The position numbers and the translations under genes are program-made. The notes below the pieces were generated by a model, which saw only the letters and a list, made by a program, of their open reading frames with translations, did no database searches and was not told where the DNA came from. A stretch of 64,000 nt of DNA from Actinomyces sp. Marseille-P3109 (GTDB lineage Bacteria; Actinomycetota; Actinomycetes; Actinomycetales; Actinomycetaceae), in assembly GCF_900323545.1 (NCBI RefSeq), contig NZ_OOHN01000008.1:1355144-1419143 (forward strand). The letters run 5' to 3'. Within the stretch, counting starts at the first letter, position 1. Every line of letters begins with the position of its first letter. This document shows, in pieces, positions 52,787 through 62,457 of the stretch.

Positions 52787-55700
52787 TCAGTCGCGCGGCT
52801 TCTCGCGCATCTCCCAGGTCTCGATGACGTCGCCCTCGGCGATGTCCTTGGAGCCCAGGTTGATACCGCACTCGTAGCCCTCGCGGACCTCGGTGACGTC
52901 ATCCTTCTCACGGCGCAGCGTCTCAATGGACAGGTCGCCGTCGACGACCACGCCGTCGCGCACCAGGCGGGCCTTAGCGCCCCGCTTGATGATGCCCGAG
53001 CGGACGATGGAGCCGGCGATGGAGCCGAACTTCGAGGAGCGGAAGATCTGCCGGATCTCGGCGGTGCCGAGCTCGACCTCCTCGTAGATGGGCTTGAGCA
53101 TGCCCTTCATAGCGGCCTCGACGTCCTCGATCGCGTTGTAGATGACCGAGTAGAACTTCATGTCGACGCCCTCGCGGTCGGCGATCTCCGAGACGCGCTC
53201 GGCGGGCCGGACGTTGAAGCCGATGATGACGGCGGAGTCCACCGTGGCCAGGTTGACGTCGTTCTGCGTGATGGCGCCCACGCCGCGGTGGATGACGCGC
53301 AGGGCGACCTCCTCGCCGACGTCGATCTTGAGCAGGGAGTCCTCCAGGGCCTCGACCGCACCCGAGCTGTCGCCCTTGAGGATGAGGTTGAGGGTGTCGA
53401 CCTTGCCCTCCTTGAGGACGTCGGTGAGGTTCTCCAGGGACACGCGCTTGCGGCGCTTGGCCAGCAGAGCGGCGCGCTCGGCGGCCTCACGCTTGTCGGC
53501 GATCTGGCGGGCCGTGCGGTCGTCGGGGGCGACGATGAAGGAGTCGCCGGCGCTGGGCACGTTCGTGAGCCCCAGGACCAGGGCAGGACGGGCGGGCCCG
53601 GCCTCGGTGAGGTTCTCCCCGTGCTCGTTGAACATGGCACGTACGCGCCCGTAGGCGCTTCCGGCCACGATCGGGTCGCCGACCCGCAGCGTGCCGCGCT
53701 CGACCAGGATGGTGCTCACGGCGCCGCGGCCCTTGTCGAGCTTGGCCTCGATGGTGACGCCGCGAGCCTCGGTCTCCGGGTTGGCGCGCAGGTCCAGGGC
53801 GGCGTCCGCGGTGAGCAGGACCGCCTCGAGGAGCTCGTCGATGTGGAGGCGCTGCTTGGCGGAGATGTCCACGAACATCGTCTCGCCGCCGTACTCCTCG
53901 GGAACCAGACCGTACTCGGTGAGCTGGCCACGGATCTTGTCCGTGTTGGCGCCCTCCTTGTCGATCTTGTTGACCGCCACCACGATCGGCACGTTGGCCG
54001 CCTGGGCGTGGTTGAGGGCCTCAACGGTCTGGGGCATGACGCCGTCGTCGGCGGCCACGACGAGAATGGCAATGTCGGTCACCTCGGCACCGCGGGCACG
54101 CATGGCCGTGAAGGCCTCGTGACCAGGGGTGTCGATGAAGGTGATCGGACGCTCCTCATCGTTCAGGTTGACGCGCACCTGGTAGGCACCAATGGACTGG
54201 GTGATGCCTCCGGCCTCGCCGGCGACGACGTCAGTGGAGCGGATCGCGTCCAGCAGCTTGGTCTTACCGTGGTCGACGTGCCCCATGACCGTGACCACCG
54301 GGGGCCGCGGCACGAGGGTGGCGTCGTCCTCGTCGGGCTCGAGGTCGATGTCGAAAGACTCCAGCAGCTCGCGGTCCTCGTCCTCGGGAGAGACGATCTG
54401 AACGTTGTAGCCCAGCTCGGCGCCCAGGAGGGCGAAGGTGTCCTCGTCGAGGGACTGGGTGGCCGTGGCCATCTCACCGAGGTGGAACAGCACGGTCACC
54501 AGGGCAGCGGGGTTGGCGTTGATCTTCTCGGCCAGGTCCGTGAGCGTCGCCCCCTGGCGCACGCGCACCGGGGTGGAGCCGTCACCGCGCGGGACGATGA
54601 CACCGCCGATCGACGGCGCGCTCTGCTGCTCGAACTCCTGGCGCTTGGCCCGCTTCGACTTGCGTCCCCGCGGAGCGCCGCCGCCGCGGCCGAAGGCCCC
54701 CTGGGTGGAGCCGCGGCCGCCACGACCGCCGCGGGGCCCGCCGAAGCCGCCGCCGGGACGGCCGCCGCCACCACCGCCGGGCCTGCCTCCGCCACCGGGG
54801 CGCGAGCCGCGGCCTCCGCCACCACCGGCACCGCCGCGCGCGGGGGCGCCGGGCCGGCCGATGGAGGACTGGCCGGGCATCATGCCCGGGTTGGGACGGG
54901 GACCGCCCGGACGCGGGGCGCCACCGGAGCGACCGGCCCCCTGAGGGCGCGCGCCGCCCTGGGGACGGGGACCCCCGGGACGCGGCCCGCCCTGGGGGCG
55001 AGGACCGCCGGAGCCACCCGGACGGGGCATGCCCTGGGAGGTGGCGAAGGGGTTGTTCCCCGGACGCGGTGCACCCGAGCGCGACTGGCCCGAGCGCTGG
55101 CCGCGACCACCCTGGCCGCCCTGGCGGGGCATGCCCTGGGAGGTGGCGAAGGGGTTGTTCCCCGGACGCGGTGCACCGGGACGCGGTCCCGGCGTCGGAG
55201 CGTTACGACGAGGGCCGGGCGTGGGGGCAGCCGCCGACTTGGGAGCACCACCGCCGGGCTTGGGCGCCTTGGAGGCGTCACCCGAGGCGGGGGCGCTCTC
55301 CTGGGGTGCGGGTCTGGCAGCGCCGGCTGCGGGCTGGGCACCGCCGCCCGGCTTCGGTGCTGATGCACCGTGCCTGGAAGCGGGCATGCCCGGCTTGGGA
55401 GCACCGGCGCCGGGCTTGGGGGCGGCCGGCTTGGTGGCCGGGCTCGGCGTCGAGTCCTGAGCACCGGCTCCAGCAGGTCCCGGCCTTCCGGCCTGGGCCG
55501 TTCCCGGCCTTCCGGCCTGGGCCGTGCTGGCGCCGGGCTTGGGAGCGGCCTTGGAGGGCTTGGGAGCCTCGGGGGCGGTCTTGGTCGGCTTGGCGGCCTT
55601 GCTGTCAGTCTTGGTGTCCGCCGGCGCCTCCTGCACCTGGGCGGCGAAGTGCTCGCGAACCCGGCGGGCGACGGGGGGCTCGACCGCGGAGGAGGCCGCC

Positions 55701-55810
55701 TTGACGAACTCTCCCTGGTCCTTGAGCCAGGCCAGGATCACCTTCGAGGTGACCTTCTTGCCAGTGGGGTCGAGCTCCTTGGCGAGCTCATGAACGCGTG
55801 GTTTAGCCAC
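52787..55810 (-). CDS. infB: Translation initiation factor IF-2
   Basis: IF-2 is the GTPase that brings fMet-tRNA to the 30S P site. The 1007-residue protein has the N-terminal IF2 domain ([19 protein letters not shown]), then about 300 residues of Gly/Pro/Arg/Ala low complexity with internal repeats. The second IF2-N motif ends IKINPAAL-like ([20 protein letters not shown]). G1 is GHVDHGKT at about 510-517, G3 DTPGHE, G4 NKID. C-terminal domains II-IV finish [25 protein letters not shown] 55810 follows GGAGAAAA. It belongs to the rimP-nusA-ylxR-infB operon. Confidence 0.97.
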   Translation of the reverse strand: MAKPRVHELAKELDPTGKKVTSKVILAWLKDQGEFVKAASSAVEPPVARRVREHFAAQVQEAPADTKTDSKAAKPTKTAPEAPKPSKAAPKPGASTAQAGRPGTAQAGRPGPAGAGAQDSTPSPATKPAAPKPGAGAPKPGMPASRHGASAPKPGGGAQPAAGAARPAPQESAPASGDASKAPKPGGGAPKSAAAPTPGPRRNAPTPGPRPGAPRPGNNPFATSQGMPRQGGQGGRGQRSGQSRSGAPRPGNNPFATSQGMPRPGGSGGPRPQGGPRPGGPRPQGGARPQGAGRSGGAPRPGGPRPNPGMMPGQSSIGRPGAPARGGAGGGGGRGSRPGGGGRPGGGGGGRPGGGFGGPRGGRGGRGSTQGAFGRGGGAPRGRKSKRAKRQEFEQQSAPSIGGVIVPRGDGSTPVRVRQGATLTDLAEKINANPAALVTVLFHLGEMATATQSLDEDTFALLGAELGYNVQIVSPEDEDRELLESFDIDLEPDEDDATLVPRPPVVTVMGHVDHGKTKLLDAIRSTDVVAGEAGGITQSIGAYQVRVNLNDEERPITFIDTPGHEAFTAMRARGAEVTDIAILVVAADDGVMPQTVEALNHAQAANVPIVVAVNKIDKEGANTDKIRGQLTEYGLVPEEYGGETMFVDISAKQRLHIDELLEAVLLTADAALDLRANPETEARGVTIEAKLDKGRGAVSTILVERGTLRVGDPIVAGSAYGRVRAMFNEHGENLTEAGPARPALVLGLTNVPSAGDSFIVAPDDRTARQIADKREAAERAALLAKRRKRVSLENLTDVLKEGKVDTLNLILKGDSSGAVEALEDSLLKIDVGEEVALRVIHRGVGAITQNDVNLATVDSAVIIGFNVRPAERVSEIADREGVDMKFYSVIYNAIEDVEAAMKGMLKPIYEEVELGTAEIRQIFRSSKFGSIAGSIVRSGIIKRGAKARLVRDGVVVDGDLSIETLRREKDDVTEVREGYECGINLGSKDIAEGDVIETWEMREKPRD
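55023..55177. repeat. 53-bp exact direct repeat inside infB
   Basis: Copies at 55023-55075 and 55125-55177 are identical and 102 bp (34 codons) apart, so they stay in frame. Each encodes [18 protein letters not shown] in the disordered part of IF-2. A smaller repeat encoding AQAGRPG lies near 55480-55530. Confidence 0.9.
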
Positions 55811-55901
55811 TTTTCTCCTGTCCGGTTTCCCACCCCGGACAGGGGTGGGTGCTTCTAGAGGCAGCTCATCGCTGGGTACTCATCGGGTGCCCATCGGCTT
55901 C

Positions 55902-56234
55902 CTACCCGCCTTCGCTATCGGTGGTCCGCTCACCCGGTCGGGCAGCGGGGCCCTCGCCGTCGTTGACCAGGTCCCGCTCCAGGAACCCGCGCACGCGGCC
56001 CACGTCCAGTGGTCCGCCGGTGCGCAGGGCGCGTGGAACGGCACGTCGTCGCTCAGCGAGGGTCAGGCACTCCGGATCCGGGTGGATCCAGGCGCCGCGC
56101 CCGGGTCTGACGGCCCGGGCATCGACGTCGAGCTCACCACTCGGCGTCAGCACGAGACGCAGCAGCTGCGCCCGCGGGGCTCTTTGCCGACAGCCGATGC
56201 AGGTGCGCTCGGGCACGTGAGGGGTGGTCGCCAC
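55902..56234 (-). CDS. ylxR: YlxR family (DUF448) RNA-binding protein
   Basis: The 110-residue protein has the YlxR signature RTCIGCRQRAPRAQLLRLV followed by GRGAWIHPDPECLTLAERRR. YlxR is a nucleoid-associated or RNA-binding protein encoded between nusA and infB. GTG 56234 was chosen because it places the RTCIGC motif near the N-terminus as in the family; the open frame continues upstream without similarity. The C-terminal acidic/basic tail is variable. The 91-bp gap to infB holds nothing obvious. Confidence 0.88.
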   Translation of the reverse strand: MATTPHVPERTCIGCRQRAPRAQLLRLVLTPSGELDVDARAVRPGRGAWIHPDPECLTLAERRRAVPRALRTGGPLDVGRVRGFLERDLVNDGEGPAARPGERTTDSEGG

Positions 56235-56353
56235 CGTCCGTCGGTGTCCTTCCGCTGCTCTGCAACCGCTGACGCGGGCACCGCGGCCGAGACGTCCCGG
56301 CTGCGGGACCCGCAAAGGTCCGCCGGAAAGTCTACATCCCCGCGCAGGCGGGT

Positions 56354-57394
56354 TCAGTCGCCCAGCCCTGAGGGACCTGTCACGTCGTCGGACTGGGAGC
56401 CCTGGCCCGGGGTGATCTCGCCGGACTCGGCGTCAGCGTGGATGTCGATCTTCCAGCCGGTCAGGCGGGCGGCCAGGCGGGCGTTCTGCCCCTCCTTGCC
56501 GATGGCCAGGGAGAGCTGGAAGTCAGGGACGATGGCACGGGCGGTGCGCTCCTCGGCATCAATGACGCCTACCGCGGCCACACGGGCCGGCGACAGGGCG
56601 TTGGCGATGAAACGCGCCGGATCCTCCGAGTAATCCACGATGTCGATCTTCTCACCACCGAGCTCGGTCATGACCGCTCGCACCCGCTGGCCCATGGGTC
56701 CGATGCAGGCGCCCTTGGCGTTGACGCCGCGGACCTTGGAGCGCACGGCCATCTTGGTGCGGTGACCGGCTTCCCGGGCCACCGAGACGATCTCGACGTC
56801 ACCGGAGGAGATCTCGGGGACCTCGCGCTCGAAGAGCTTGCGCACCAGACCGGGGTGGGTGCGCGAGAGGATGATCTGGGCCCCGCGGGTGCCGCGGGAG
56901 ACGTCGGTGACGTAGGCGCGCACGCGGTCGCCGTGGCGGTAGCGCTCACCGGGGACCTGCTCGTGGGGAGGCATGATGCCCTCATGCTCCTCGTCCAGGC
57001 GCACGTAGACGATGCGGGGGTCGCGGCCCTGCTCCACGGTGCCGGAGATCAGCTCACCGGTCTTGTCCTTGAAGGCGCCCAGGACCTCGAAGTCGCGGCG
57101 GTCCTGAATGCGCTGGACGATGACGCTGCGGGCGGTCGCCTGGGCGATGCGGCCGAAGTCGTCGGGGGTGTCGTCGAAGTACTCCCCCGTGGGCTGGTCG
57201 TCCTCGTCGACCTCGGGGGCCAGCACGCTCATGTGCCCGGTGCGGCGGTCGATCTCGACGTGGGCGCCCCGGATGGCTCCGGGGACCTTGGAGTAGGCAC
57301 CCAGGATGGCGTCCTCGATAGCGGGCAGCAGGTTGTCCAGGTCAATGCCCAGCTCGTCGGCGGCGCCTCGCAGCTCCGGCATATTGATGTCCAT
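56354..57394 (-). CDS. nusA: Transcription termination/antitermination protein NusA
   Basis: NusA binds RNA polymerase and controls pausing, termination and antitermination. The 346-residue protein has the N-terminal domain (MDINMPELRGAADELGIDLD), the S1 domain (LISGTVEQGRDPRIVYVRL) and two KH domains. KH1 is seen in ARVKGVNAKGACIGPMGQR-like GVNAKGACIGPMGQRVRAVM, and KH2 in LAIGKEGQNARLAARLTGW. It lacks the extra acidic repeats of E. coli NusA, as usual in Actinobacteria. A 196-bp gap separates it from rimP (57395-57590), with a CTATC repeat and no gene. Confidence 0.96.
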   Translation of the reverse strand: MDINMPELRGAADELGIDLDNLLPAIEDAILGAYSKVPGAIRGAHVEIDRRTGHMSVLAPEVDEDDQPTGEYFDDTPDDFGRIAQATARSVIVQRIQDRRDFEVLGAFKDKTGELISGTVEQGRDPRIVYVRLDEEHEGIMPPHEQVPGERYRHGDRVRAYVTDVSRGTRGAQIILSRTHPGLVRKLFEREVPEISSGDVEIVSVAREAGHRTKMAVRSKVRGVNAKGACIGPMGQRVRAVMTELGGEKIDIVDYSEDPARFIANALSPARVAAVGVIDAEERTARAIVPDFQLSLAIGKEGQNARLAARLTGWKIDIHADAESGEITPGQGSQSDDVTGPSGLGD

Positions 57395-57590
57395 GGGTGC
57401 TTAGGTCCTCTCTGGTCCGCTGGGCGGGTGTGCGCTGGGCTCCCCATCGAAGGTAGCCCGTGACGGGCCGGGTGGTCTATCAGGGCTTTCCGCGCCGGTC
57501 TGTCAATCTTCTATCAGTTCTCAGGTCACACATTATTCCCGGGCGCTATCCGCAGAGGCCATCTTATAAGCCCCGGCCTGTTGCCCGGCT

Positions 57591-58100
57591 CTAGAGACCG
57601 GCAACCACCATCCGGGCATCGAGGACGTCTTTCAGGGCGACACGGCGAGCGGTGCCGTCGACCTCGATGCTCACCGTGCCGCCGTCGCTCCCCTTGCTGC
57701 TGTCACTGTCGGCGTCGGCCGCCGTGACGACGCCGGTGAGCTCCTCATCGGCGGTACGCACCCGGGCGCTATGACCAACGGCACGTCTGAAGTGACGCAG
57801 GGTGGTCAGCTCGCGCTCTGCTCCGGGGGTGGAGACCTCGAGGGTGTACTGACCCTTGACAGGATCGGCCTCGTCGAGGGCCTGCGAGACGGCCGCAGTG
57901 ACCGGCCCCAGGGCATCGATGTCAAGGTCTCCGGGACCGTCGGCCAAGTCCACGAGGACGCGGACGACGGAGTACCTGCCCGCCCGGGTGGTCTCCACGC
58001 CCTCGAGGTGGAGGCCGGCGTCGGCGACGACGGGGGCGAGCAGGTCGGTGAGGCTGCGGGCCAGCGCGTCAGCCCGCTTGCGCGGATCGTGGGCCGCCAT
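57591..58100 (-). CDS. rimP: Ribosome maturation factor RimP
   Basis: RimP assists 30S subunit assembly. The 169-residue protein has LAPVVADAGLHLEGVETTRA, VRVLVDLADGPGDLDIDALG, VSQALDEADPVKGQYTLEVS and STPGAERELTTLRHFRRAVG, all typical, with a C-terminal SH3-like part (GTARRVALKDVLDARMV). ATG 58100 has GGAGGAAGA upstream. It leads the rimP-nusA-ylxR-infB order. An upstream run of TGGTCAA-type repeats (about 58150-58202) marks the promoter side. Confidence 0.95.
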   Translation of the reverse strand: MAAHDPRKRADALARSLTDLLAPVVADAGLHLEGVETTRAGRYSVVRVLVDLADGPGDLDIDALGPVTAAVSQALDEADPVKGQYTLEVSTPGAERELTTLRHFRRAVGHSARVRTADEELTGVVTAADADSDSSKGSDGGTVSIEVDGTARRVALKDVLDARMVVAGL

Positions 58101-58242
58101 AGTCGTTCTTCCTCCCGGGTGAGCCCGGGCGGGTGGCCCGGGCGGACGTGATCAAGATGGTCAAAATAGCCAAGACGGTCAACGTGGTCGACGTGGTCAA
58201 GGTCAGGATCATGCTACCCGCCGTCTGTGGGAGGATTCCCGC

Positions 58243-59283
58243 GTGAACACACGTCGCTCTCCCCGCCCTACCCAGACCAACCGGACTCCGGCGCCCGTCG
58301 GTGACGGCTCCGGCAGCGGCCGCGGCCCCGACGTCGCAGCCACCGGTCTGCGCATGAGCAGGCGCGCGGCGGTCCTCGCCCTGGGGGCGGCCGTGACCGC
58401 GCTGGGCGGCTGCGGGCTACGCCTGGGGAAGGGATCTCCGGCCTCTCTGCCGAGCGCCTCGCAGGCGGAGACCACTCGCGACGGCCTGGCTCGGCAGGCC
58501 GCGCTCATCTCGTCCACCGCAGGGGTCGTCGCACAGGCCGGCGGCACGGACGCCACCGTGGCTCCCCTGGCCGAGGGCGTCAAGCAGACAGCGGACGCCC
58601 AGCTCGAGACCCTGGGCGGCGTGTGGGAGCCCTGGGCCTCACAGGTACCGTCCTCCTACCCCACGGCCGCCCCGGTGCCCTCGGCGTCGGCCGACGCCAC
58701 CGTCCAGGACCTGGCCACAGCCCTGGGCGACGGCTCGACGATGGCGCGCAGGGCGGCGATCGGCGCCGCCTCGGAGCAGGACACCCGGCTCTTCACCGCG
58801 CTGACGGTGGCCTGGAGCCTGCAGCACGATCTCATCGTCCCGGCGAGCTCGGCGGACACGCCGCGTGTGGACGTGGCTCAGGGCAGCAGGATCAGCGCCG
58901 GCCTGCTGACCTCCTACGACGCCGCCCGTTACGCCATGGAGGAGATCGCGGCGCGCAGCGATGATCCTCAGCGCACCCAGGCCGCCGAGGACGCCAAGGC
59001 CGCAACCTCCGTCGTCAACGCCGCCGTGGCCGCGGGCAGCGAGGACACCCGACTGGGCGCCTACGCCGCCCCGACCGGGTCCTCCACCCCTGACGCGAGC
59101 GGGCAGGTGTCCTGGGCCCGGCAGGTGTGGTCCGCCATCGTGTCGGCCGAGGTCCAGGAGGCGGGCTCGGCCAAGGCCTCCACGCCGGCCCGCGAGGCGG
59201 CCGTCACCGGCGCGGTCGACGCCGCCCGCCGCGCCACCGCCTGGGGCGCCGACTTCTCCTCCCTGCCCGGCTACGCCACCTGA
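58243..59283 (+). CDS. DUF4439 lipoprotein (ferritin-like domain)
   Basis: The 346-residue protein has a twin-arginine-like lipoprotein signal around residues 37-55: MSRRAAVLALGAAVTALGGC, with the lipobox ALGGC. The C-terminal 130 residues (about residue 190 on) match the DUF4439 ferritin-like domain: AIGAASEQDTRLFTALTVAW, TSYDAARYAMEEIAARS, VSAEVQEAGSAKAS. Function is unknown. The rimP-DUF4439-proS order is conserved in Actinobacteria. GTG 58243 has GGGAGG upstream; a start at the internal ATG before SRRAAVL would give a more normal signal peptide. Confidence 0.8.
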   Translation: MNTRRSPRPTQTNRTPAPVGDGSGSGRGPDVAATGLRMSRRAAVLALGAAVTALGGCGLRLGKGSPASLPSASQAETTRDGLARQAALISSTAGVVAQAGGTDATVAPLAEGVKQTADAQLETLGGVWEPWASQVPSSYPTAAPVPSASADATVQDLATALGDGSTMARRAAIGAASEQDTRLFTALTVAWSLQHDLIVPASSADTPRVDVAQGSRISAGLLTSYDAARYAMEEIAARSDDPQRTQAAEDAKAATSVVNAAVAAGSEDTRLGAYAAPTGSSTPDASGQVSWARQVWSAIVSAEVQEAGSAKASTPAREAAVTGAVDAARRATAWGADFSSLPGYAT

Positions 59284-59357
59284 TAAGCGGGTTCTCGGGG
59301 CAGCCCCCTGGACTCCGCCGCACGACGGAGTGATGCTGGCCGTGCGGCGGCGAGGCC

Positions 59358-61234
59358 CTAGGCCCTCTGGGCGGCCTCCAGGGCGGTACGGACGGTGGCG
59401 CTGAGCTCGGCCGCGGCGGCGTCGGCGGGAACGGAGCGGCGATCACCGGTACGGCGGTCGCGGATCTCCACGGTCCCCTCCTTGGCCAGGTCCCGGCCGA
59501 CGACGAGCGTGTAGGGCAGGCCGAGGAGCTCGGCGTCGGCGAACTTCACGCCGGCGGAGACCTTGCGGCGGTCGTCGTAGAGGACCTCGACGCCGTCGGC
59601 GTCCAGGGCCGAGGCGATCTGCTCGGCGACGTCGAAGACCGCCTGGTCCTTGCCGGTGGCCAGGACCTGCACGTGGTAGGGGGCGATCTGGACCGGCCAG
59701 GACAGCCCCTTGTCGTCGTGGTTGGCCTCTGCCAGGGCGGCCATGACGCGGCTGACGCCGATGCCGTAGGAGCCCATGGTGACCACGCGGGCCTTGCCGT
59801 TCTCGTCCAGGACGGTCAGCCCCAGGGCCTGGGAGTACTTGCGTCCCAGCTCGAAGATGTGGCCGATCTCGATGCCGCGGGCCAGGTGGAGGGGGCCGGA
59901 GCCGTCGGGGGCGGGGTCTCCCTCGCGGACCTCGGCGGCCTCGATGGTGCCGTCGGCGGTGCCTCGCGGACCTCGGCGGCCTCGATGGTGCCGTCGGCGG
60001 TGAAGTCACGCCCCATGACCAGGTCGAGGACGTGCTTCTTGTCGGTGTTGGCGCCGGTGACCCAGCTGGTTCCCTCCACGATCCGGGGGTCGACGAGGTA
60101 GCGCACCGAGCCGGTGAGGACCTCGGTGCCGTCGTCGAGCCTCTCCACCCGCCGCAGCGGCGAGTTGGGGCCGATGGCGGTGGGGCCGATGTACCCGCGC
60201 ACGAGCTCGGGGTGGGTCTCGAAGTCGGTGTCACCGGCCATCTCGACCTCAGCGGGGGCGACGGCGGCCTCCAGGCGCTTCATGTCGACGTCGCGGTCCC
60301 CGGGCACGCCCACGACGAGCAGCTCACGCTCGCCACCTGGGTGGATGAGGGTGACGACGACGTTCTTGAGCGTGTCGGCGGCCGTCCAGGCCCGCCCGTC
60401 CGAGCGCGGGTAGGCCTCGTTGCACAGGTCGACCAGGGAGTCGATGGTCGGGGTGTCGGGGGTGTCGACGACACGGGCCGGGCCGATCCCGGAGGCATCC
60501 ACGGGATCGGGGACCACGGTGGTGACGGCCTCGGCGTTGGCCGCGTAGCCGCCTGAGGAGCGCACGAAGGTGTCCTCGCCGATCTCGCAGGGGTAGAGGA
60601 ACTCCTCGGAGTGGGAGCCGCCCATGGCGCCGGCCATGGCGTTGACGATGACGTAGTCCAGACCCAGGCGGGCGAAGATCTGCTCGTAGGCGTCGCGGTG
60701 GGCCTGGTAGGCGGCGGCCAGCCCGGCGTCGTCGATGTCGAAGGAGTAGGAGTCCTTCATGACGAACTCGCGGCCGCGGATGATGCCGGCGCGGGGGCGG
60801 GCCTCGTCGCGGTACTTGGTCTGGATCTGGTAGACGATGGCCGGCAGGTCCTTGTACGAGGAGTAGAGGTCCTTGACCGCGAGGGTGAACATCTCCTCGT
60901 GGGTGGGAGCCAGCAGGTAGTCCCCGTCCTTGCGGTCGTGGAGCTTGAACAGGGTGGGGCCGTAGTCGTTCCAGCGTCCGGTGGCCTGGTAGGGCTCGGC
61001 CGGCAGGAGAGCCGGGAAATGGACTTCCTGACCGCCCATGGCGTCCATCCCCTGGCGCACGATGTCCTCGATCTTGCGCAGCGTCCTCAGGCCCAGCGGC
61101 AGCCAGGTGTACACACCGGGGGCGGCCCGGCGGATGTAGCAGGCACGAACGAGCAGCCGGTGGCTGGCGACCTCGGCGTCGGCCGGGTCCTCGCGCAGGG
61201 TTCGGATGAAGGAGGTGGAGAGTCTGTGCAGCAC
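59358..61234 (-). pseudogene. proS: Prolyl-tRNA synthetase, frameshifted by a 41-bp tandem duplication
   Basis: ProRS charges tRNA-Pro and is essential. From GTG 61234 about 424 residues are normal bacterial Pro[42 protein letters not shown], motif 2 [20 protein letters not shown], and the editing (INS) domain. At the exact duplication 59921-60002 the frame shifts by 41 bp and the product stops at 59816 after ~48 alien residues (472 in all). Motif 3 (GSYGIGVSR) and the anticodon-binding domain ([20 protein letters not shown]) follow in another frame to 59358. Deleting one copy gives 611 uninterrupted residues. The start is backed by TAGGAT 6 nt upstream (61241-61246). Confidence 0.93.
59921..60002. 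repeat. 41-bp exact tandem duplication in proS
   Basis: Bases 59921-59961 and 59962-60002 are identical 41-mers with no spacer. 41 is not a multiple of 3, so the second copy throws proS out of frame. The flanking bases differ, so exactly two units are present. Confidence 0.97.
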
Positions 61235-61240
61235 AGGGCG

Positions 61241-61246
61241 ATCCTA
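61241..61246 (-). promoter_or_regulatory. -10 box of leaderless proS promoter
   Basis: TAGGAT on the minus strand, then 6 nt, then GTG 61234; no ribosome-binding site. Confidence 0.5.
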
Positions 61247-61371
61247 CGGGGTCCCTGAGCTGCCGCCCCAACGGGGCCCGCTCGGCCGTGCGAAATCACG
61301 GGAGCAAAGGGTCACAGCGGGTCTGCGTGCGCAGCTGCGCGCAAACCGCCTCGATGCTGGTCAGGTAGGAC

Positions 61372-61401
61372 TTGCAGCCCTCAAGAAGGGCCCGATACGC
61401 T
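61372..61401 (+). promoter_or_regulatory. Likely promoter of the mevalonate operon
   Basis: TTGCAG (61372-61377), an 18-bp spacer and TACGCT (61396-61401) resemble a sigma-70-type promoter about 93 nt upstream of the mevalonate kinase start, in the 260-bp proS-mvk gap. Confidence 0.4.
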
Positions 61402-61494
61402 CGATCCCATCAAAGGGTCCGTCAAGCCCTCTTATCCCTGAAACCGGCTCGCGTCACGATCTCCCCGGTGCGTGGGCCACAGGCAAGGAAACAT

Positions 61495-62457
61495 ATGGAC
61501 AGGCATTCCTCCATCCGTGAGGGACACGGCCAGACGTGGGCGAAGGCCATTCTCCTGGGTGAGCACTCGGTCGTCTACGGGCACCCCGCCGTCGCCGTAC
61601 CGTTGCAGGACCTGCGGATGCGAGCCACGGCGAGCCCGACCTCCGGTCCCTCCACGTTGAGCAGCCTGGACTACTCGGGACCCCTGGACCAGGCCGGGTC
61701 CCGGTTCGCCAGCGTCGCACGGGCCTTCGAGGTGGCCCGTGAGTTCTCCGGCCGCCTGGACCAGGCCTTCGACATCACCACCGTGAGCGACTTCCCCCAT
61801 GAGCGCGGGCTCGGCTCGTCGGCGGCGGCGGCCGGCGCGATCATTCGCGCCGTCCTAGACGCCTGCGGGCGCGAGGCCGGCTCCGACGAGCTGTTCGCGC
61901 TGACGCAGATGGCTGAGCAGATCGCGCACGGCAAGCCCTCGGGACTGGACGCCGCCGCCACCTGCTCCCCGTGCCCCATCCGGTTCCAGGGCGGGCAGAT
62001 GCGGCCCCTGAGCCAGCGCATCGACAACGCCTCCCTGGTCATCGCCGACTCGGGTGTCCACGGCTCCACCCGGGAGGCCGTCGGCGGCCTGCGCCGGCGC
62101 TACGAGAACGATCCTGACAACATCGGCCCGCGCATCAACCGCCTGGGAGCACTCACCCAGAGCGCGATCACGGCCCTGGACCAGGCCGACGCCCCGGCCC
62201 TCGGGGCCGCCATGGATGAGGCGCACACGGTGCTGTCCGAGCTCCGCCTGAGCCTGCCGATCCTCGACGACCTCACCGACGCCGCGCGCAACGCCGGGGC
62301 TCTGGGTGCCAAGCTCACCGGCGGGGGGCTTGGCGGCTGCGTCATCGCCCTGGTGGCTGGGGAGCCGACCACACGCCGGGTGCGCGCCGCGCTGGAGAGG
62401 GCCGGTGCGTCGCAGACGTGGAGCTACCGGATGCGCGTCAGCGAGGTGGACGAGTGA
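61495..62457 (+). CDS. mvk: Mevalonate kinase
   Basis: This 320-residue GHMP kinase phosphorylates mevalonate to 5-phosphomevalonate. It has AKAILLGEHSVVYGHPAVAV (N-terminal GHMP/mevalonate motif), the ATP loop ERGLGSSAAAAGAIIRAV, AHGKPSGLDAAATCS with the catalytic Asp region, and the C-terminal GAKLTGGGLGGCVIAL. ATG 61495 follows AAGGA; the open frame extends upstream without homology. Its stop overlaps the mvaD GTG. A mevalonate route to isoprenoids in an actinobacterium is less usual than the MEP route. Confidence 0.95.
   Translation: MDRHSSIREGHGQTWAKAILLGEHSVVYGHPAVAVPLQDLRMRATASPTSGPSTLSSLDYSGPLDQAGSRFASVARAFEVAREFSGRLDQAFDITTVSDFPHERGLGSSAAAAGAIIRAVLDACGREAGSDELFALTQMAEQIAHGKPSGLDAAATCSPCPIRFQGGQMRPLSQRIDNASLVIADSGVHGSTREAVGGLRRRYENDPDNIGPRINRLGALTQSAITALDQADAPALGAAMDEAHTVLSELRLSLPILDDLTDAARNAGALGAKLTGGGLGGCVIALVAGEPTTRRVRAALERAGASQTWSYRMRVSEVDE

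Noticed and set aside
52580..55363. 927-codon open frame opposite infB
   Set aside because: Mirrors the IF-2 low-complexity region; not a protein family.
59358..59786. Stand-alone 142-residue gene
   Set aside because: It is the severed motif 3 and anticodon-binding end of proS; the ATG is internal and has no ribosome site.
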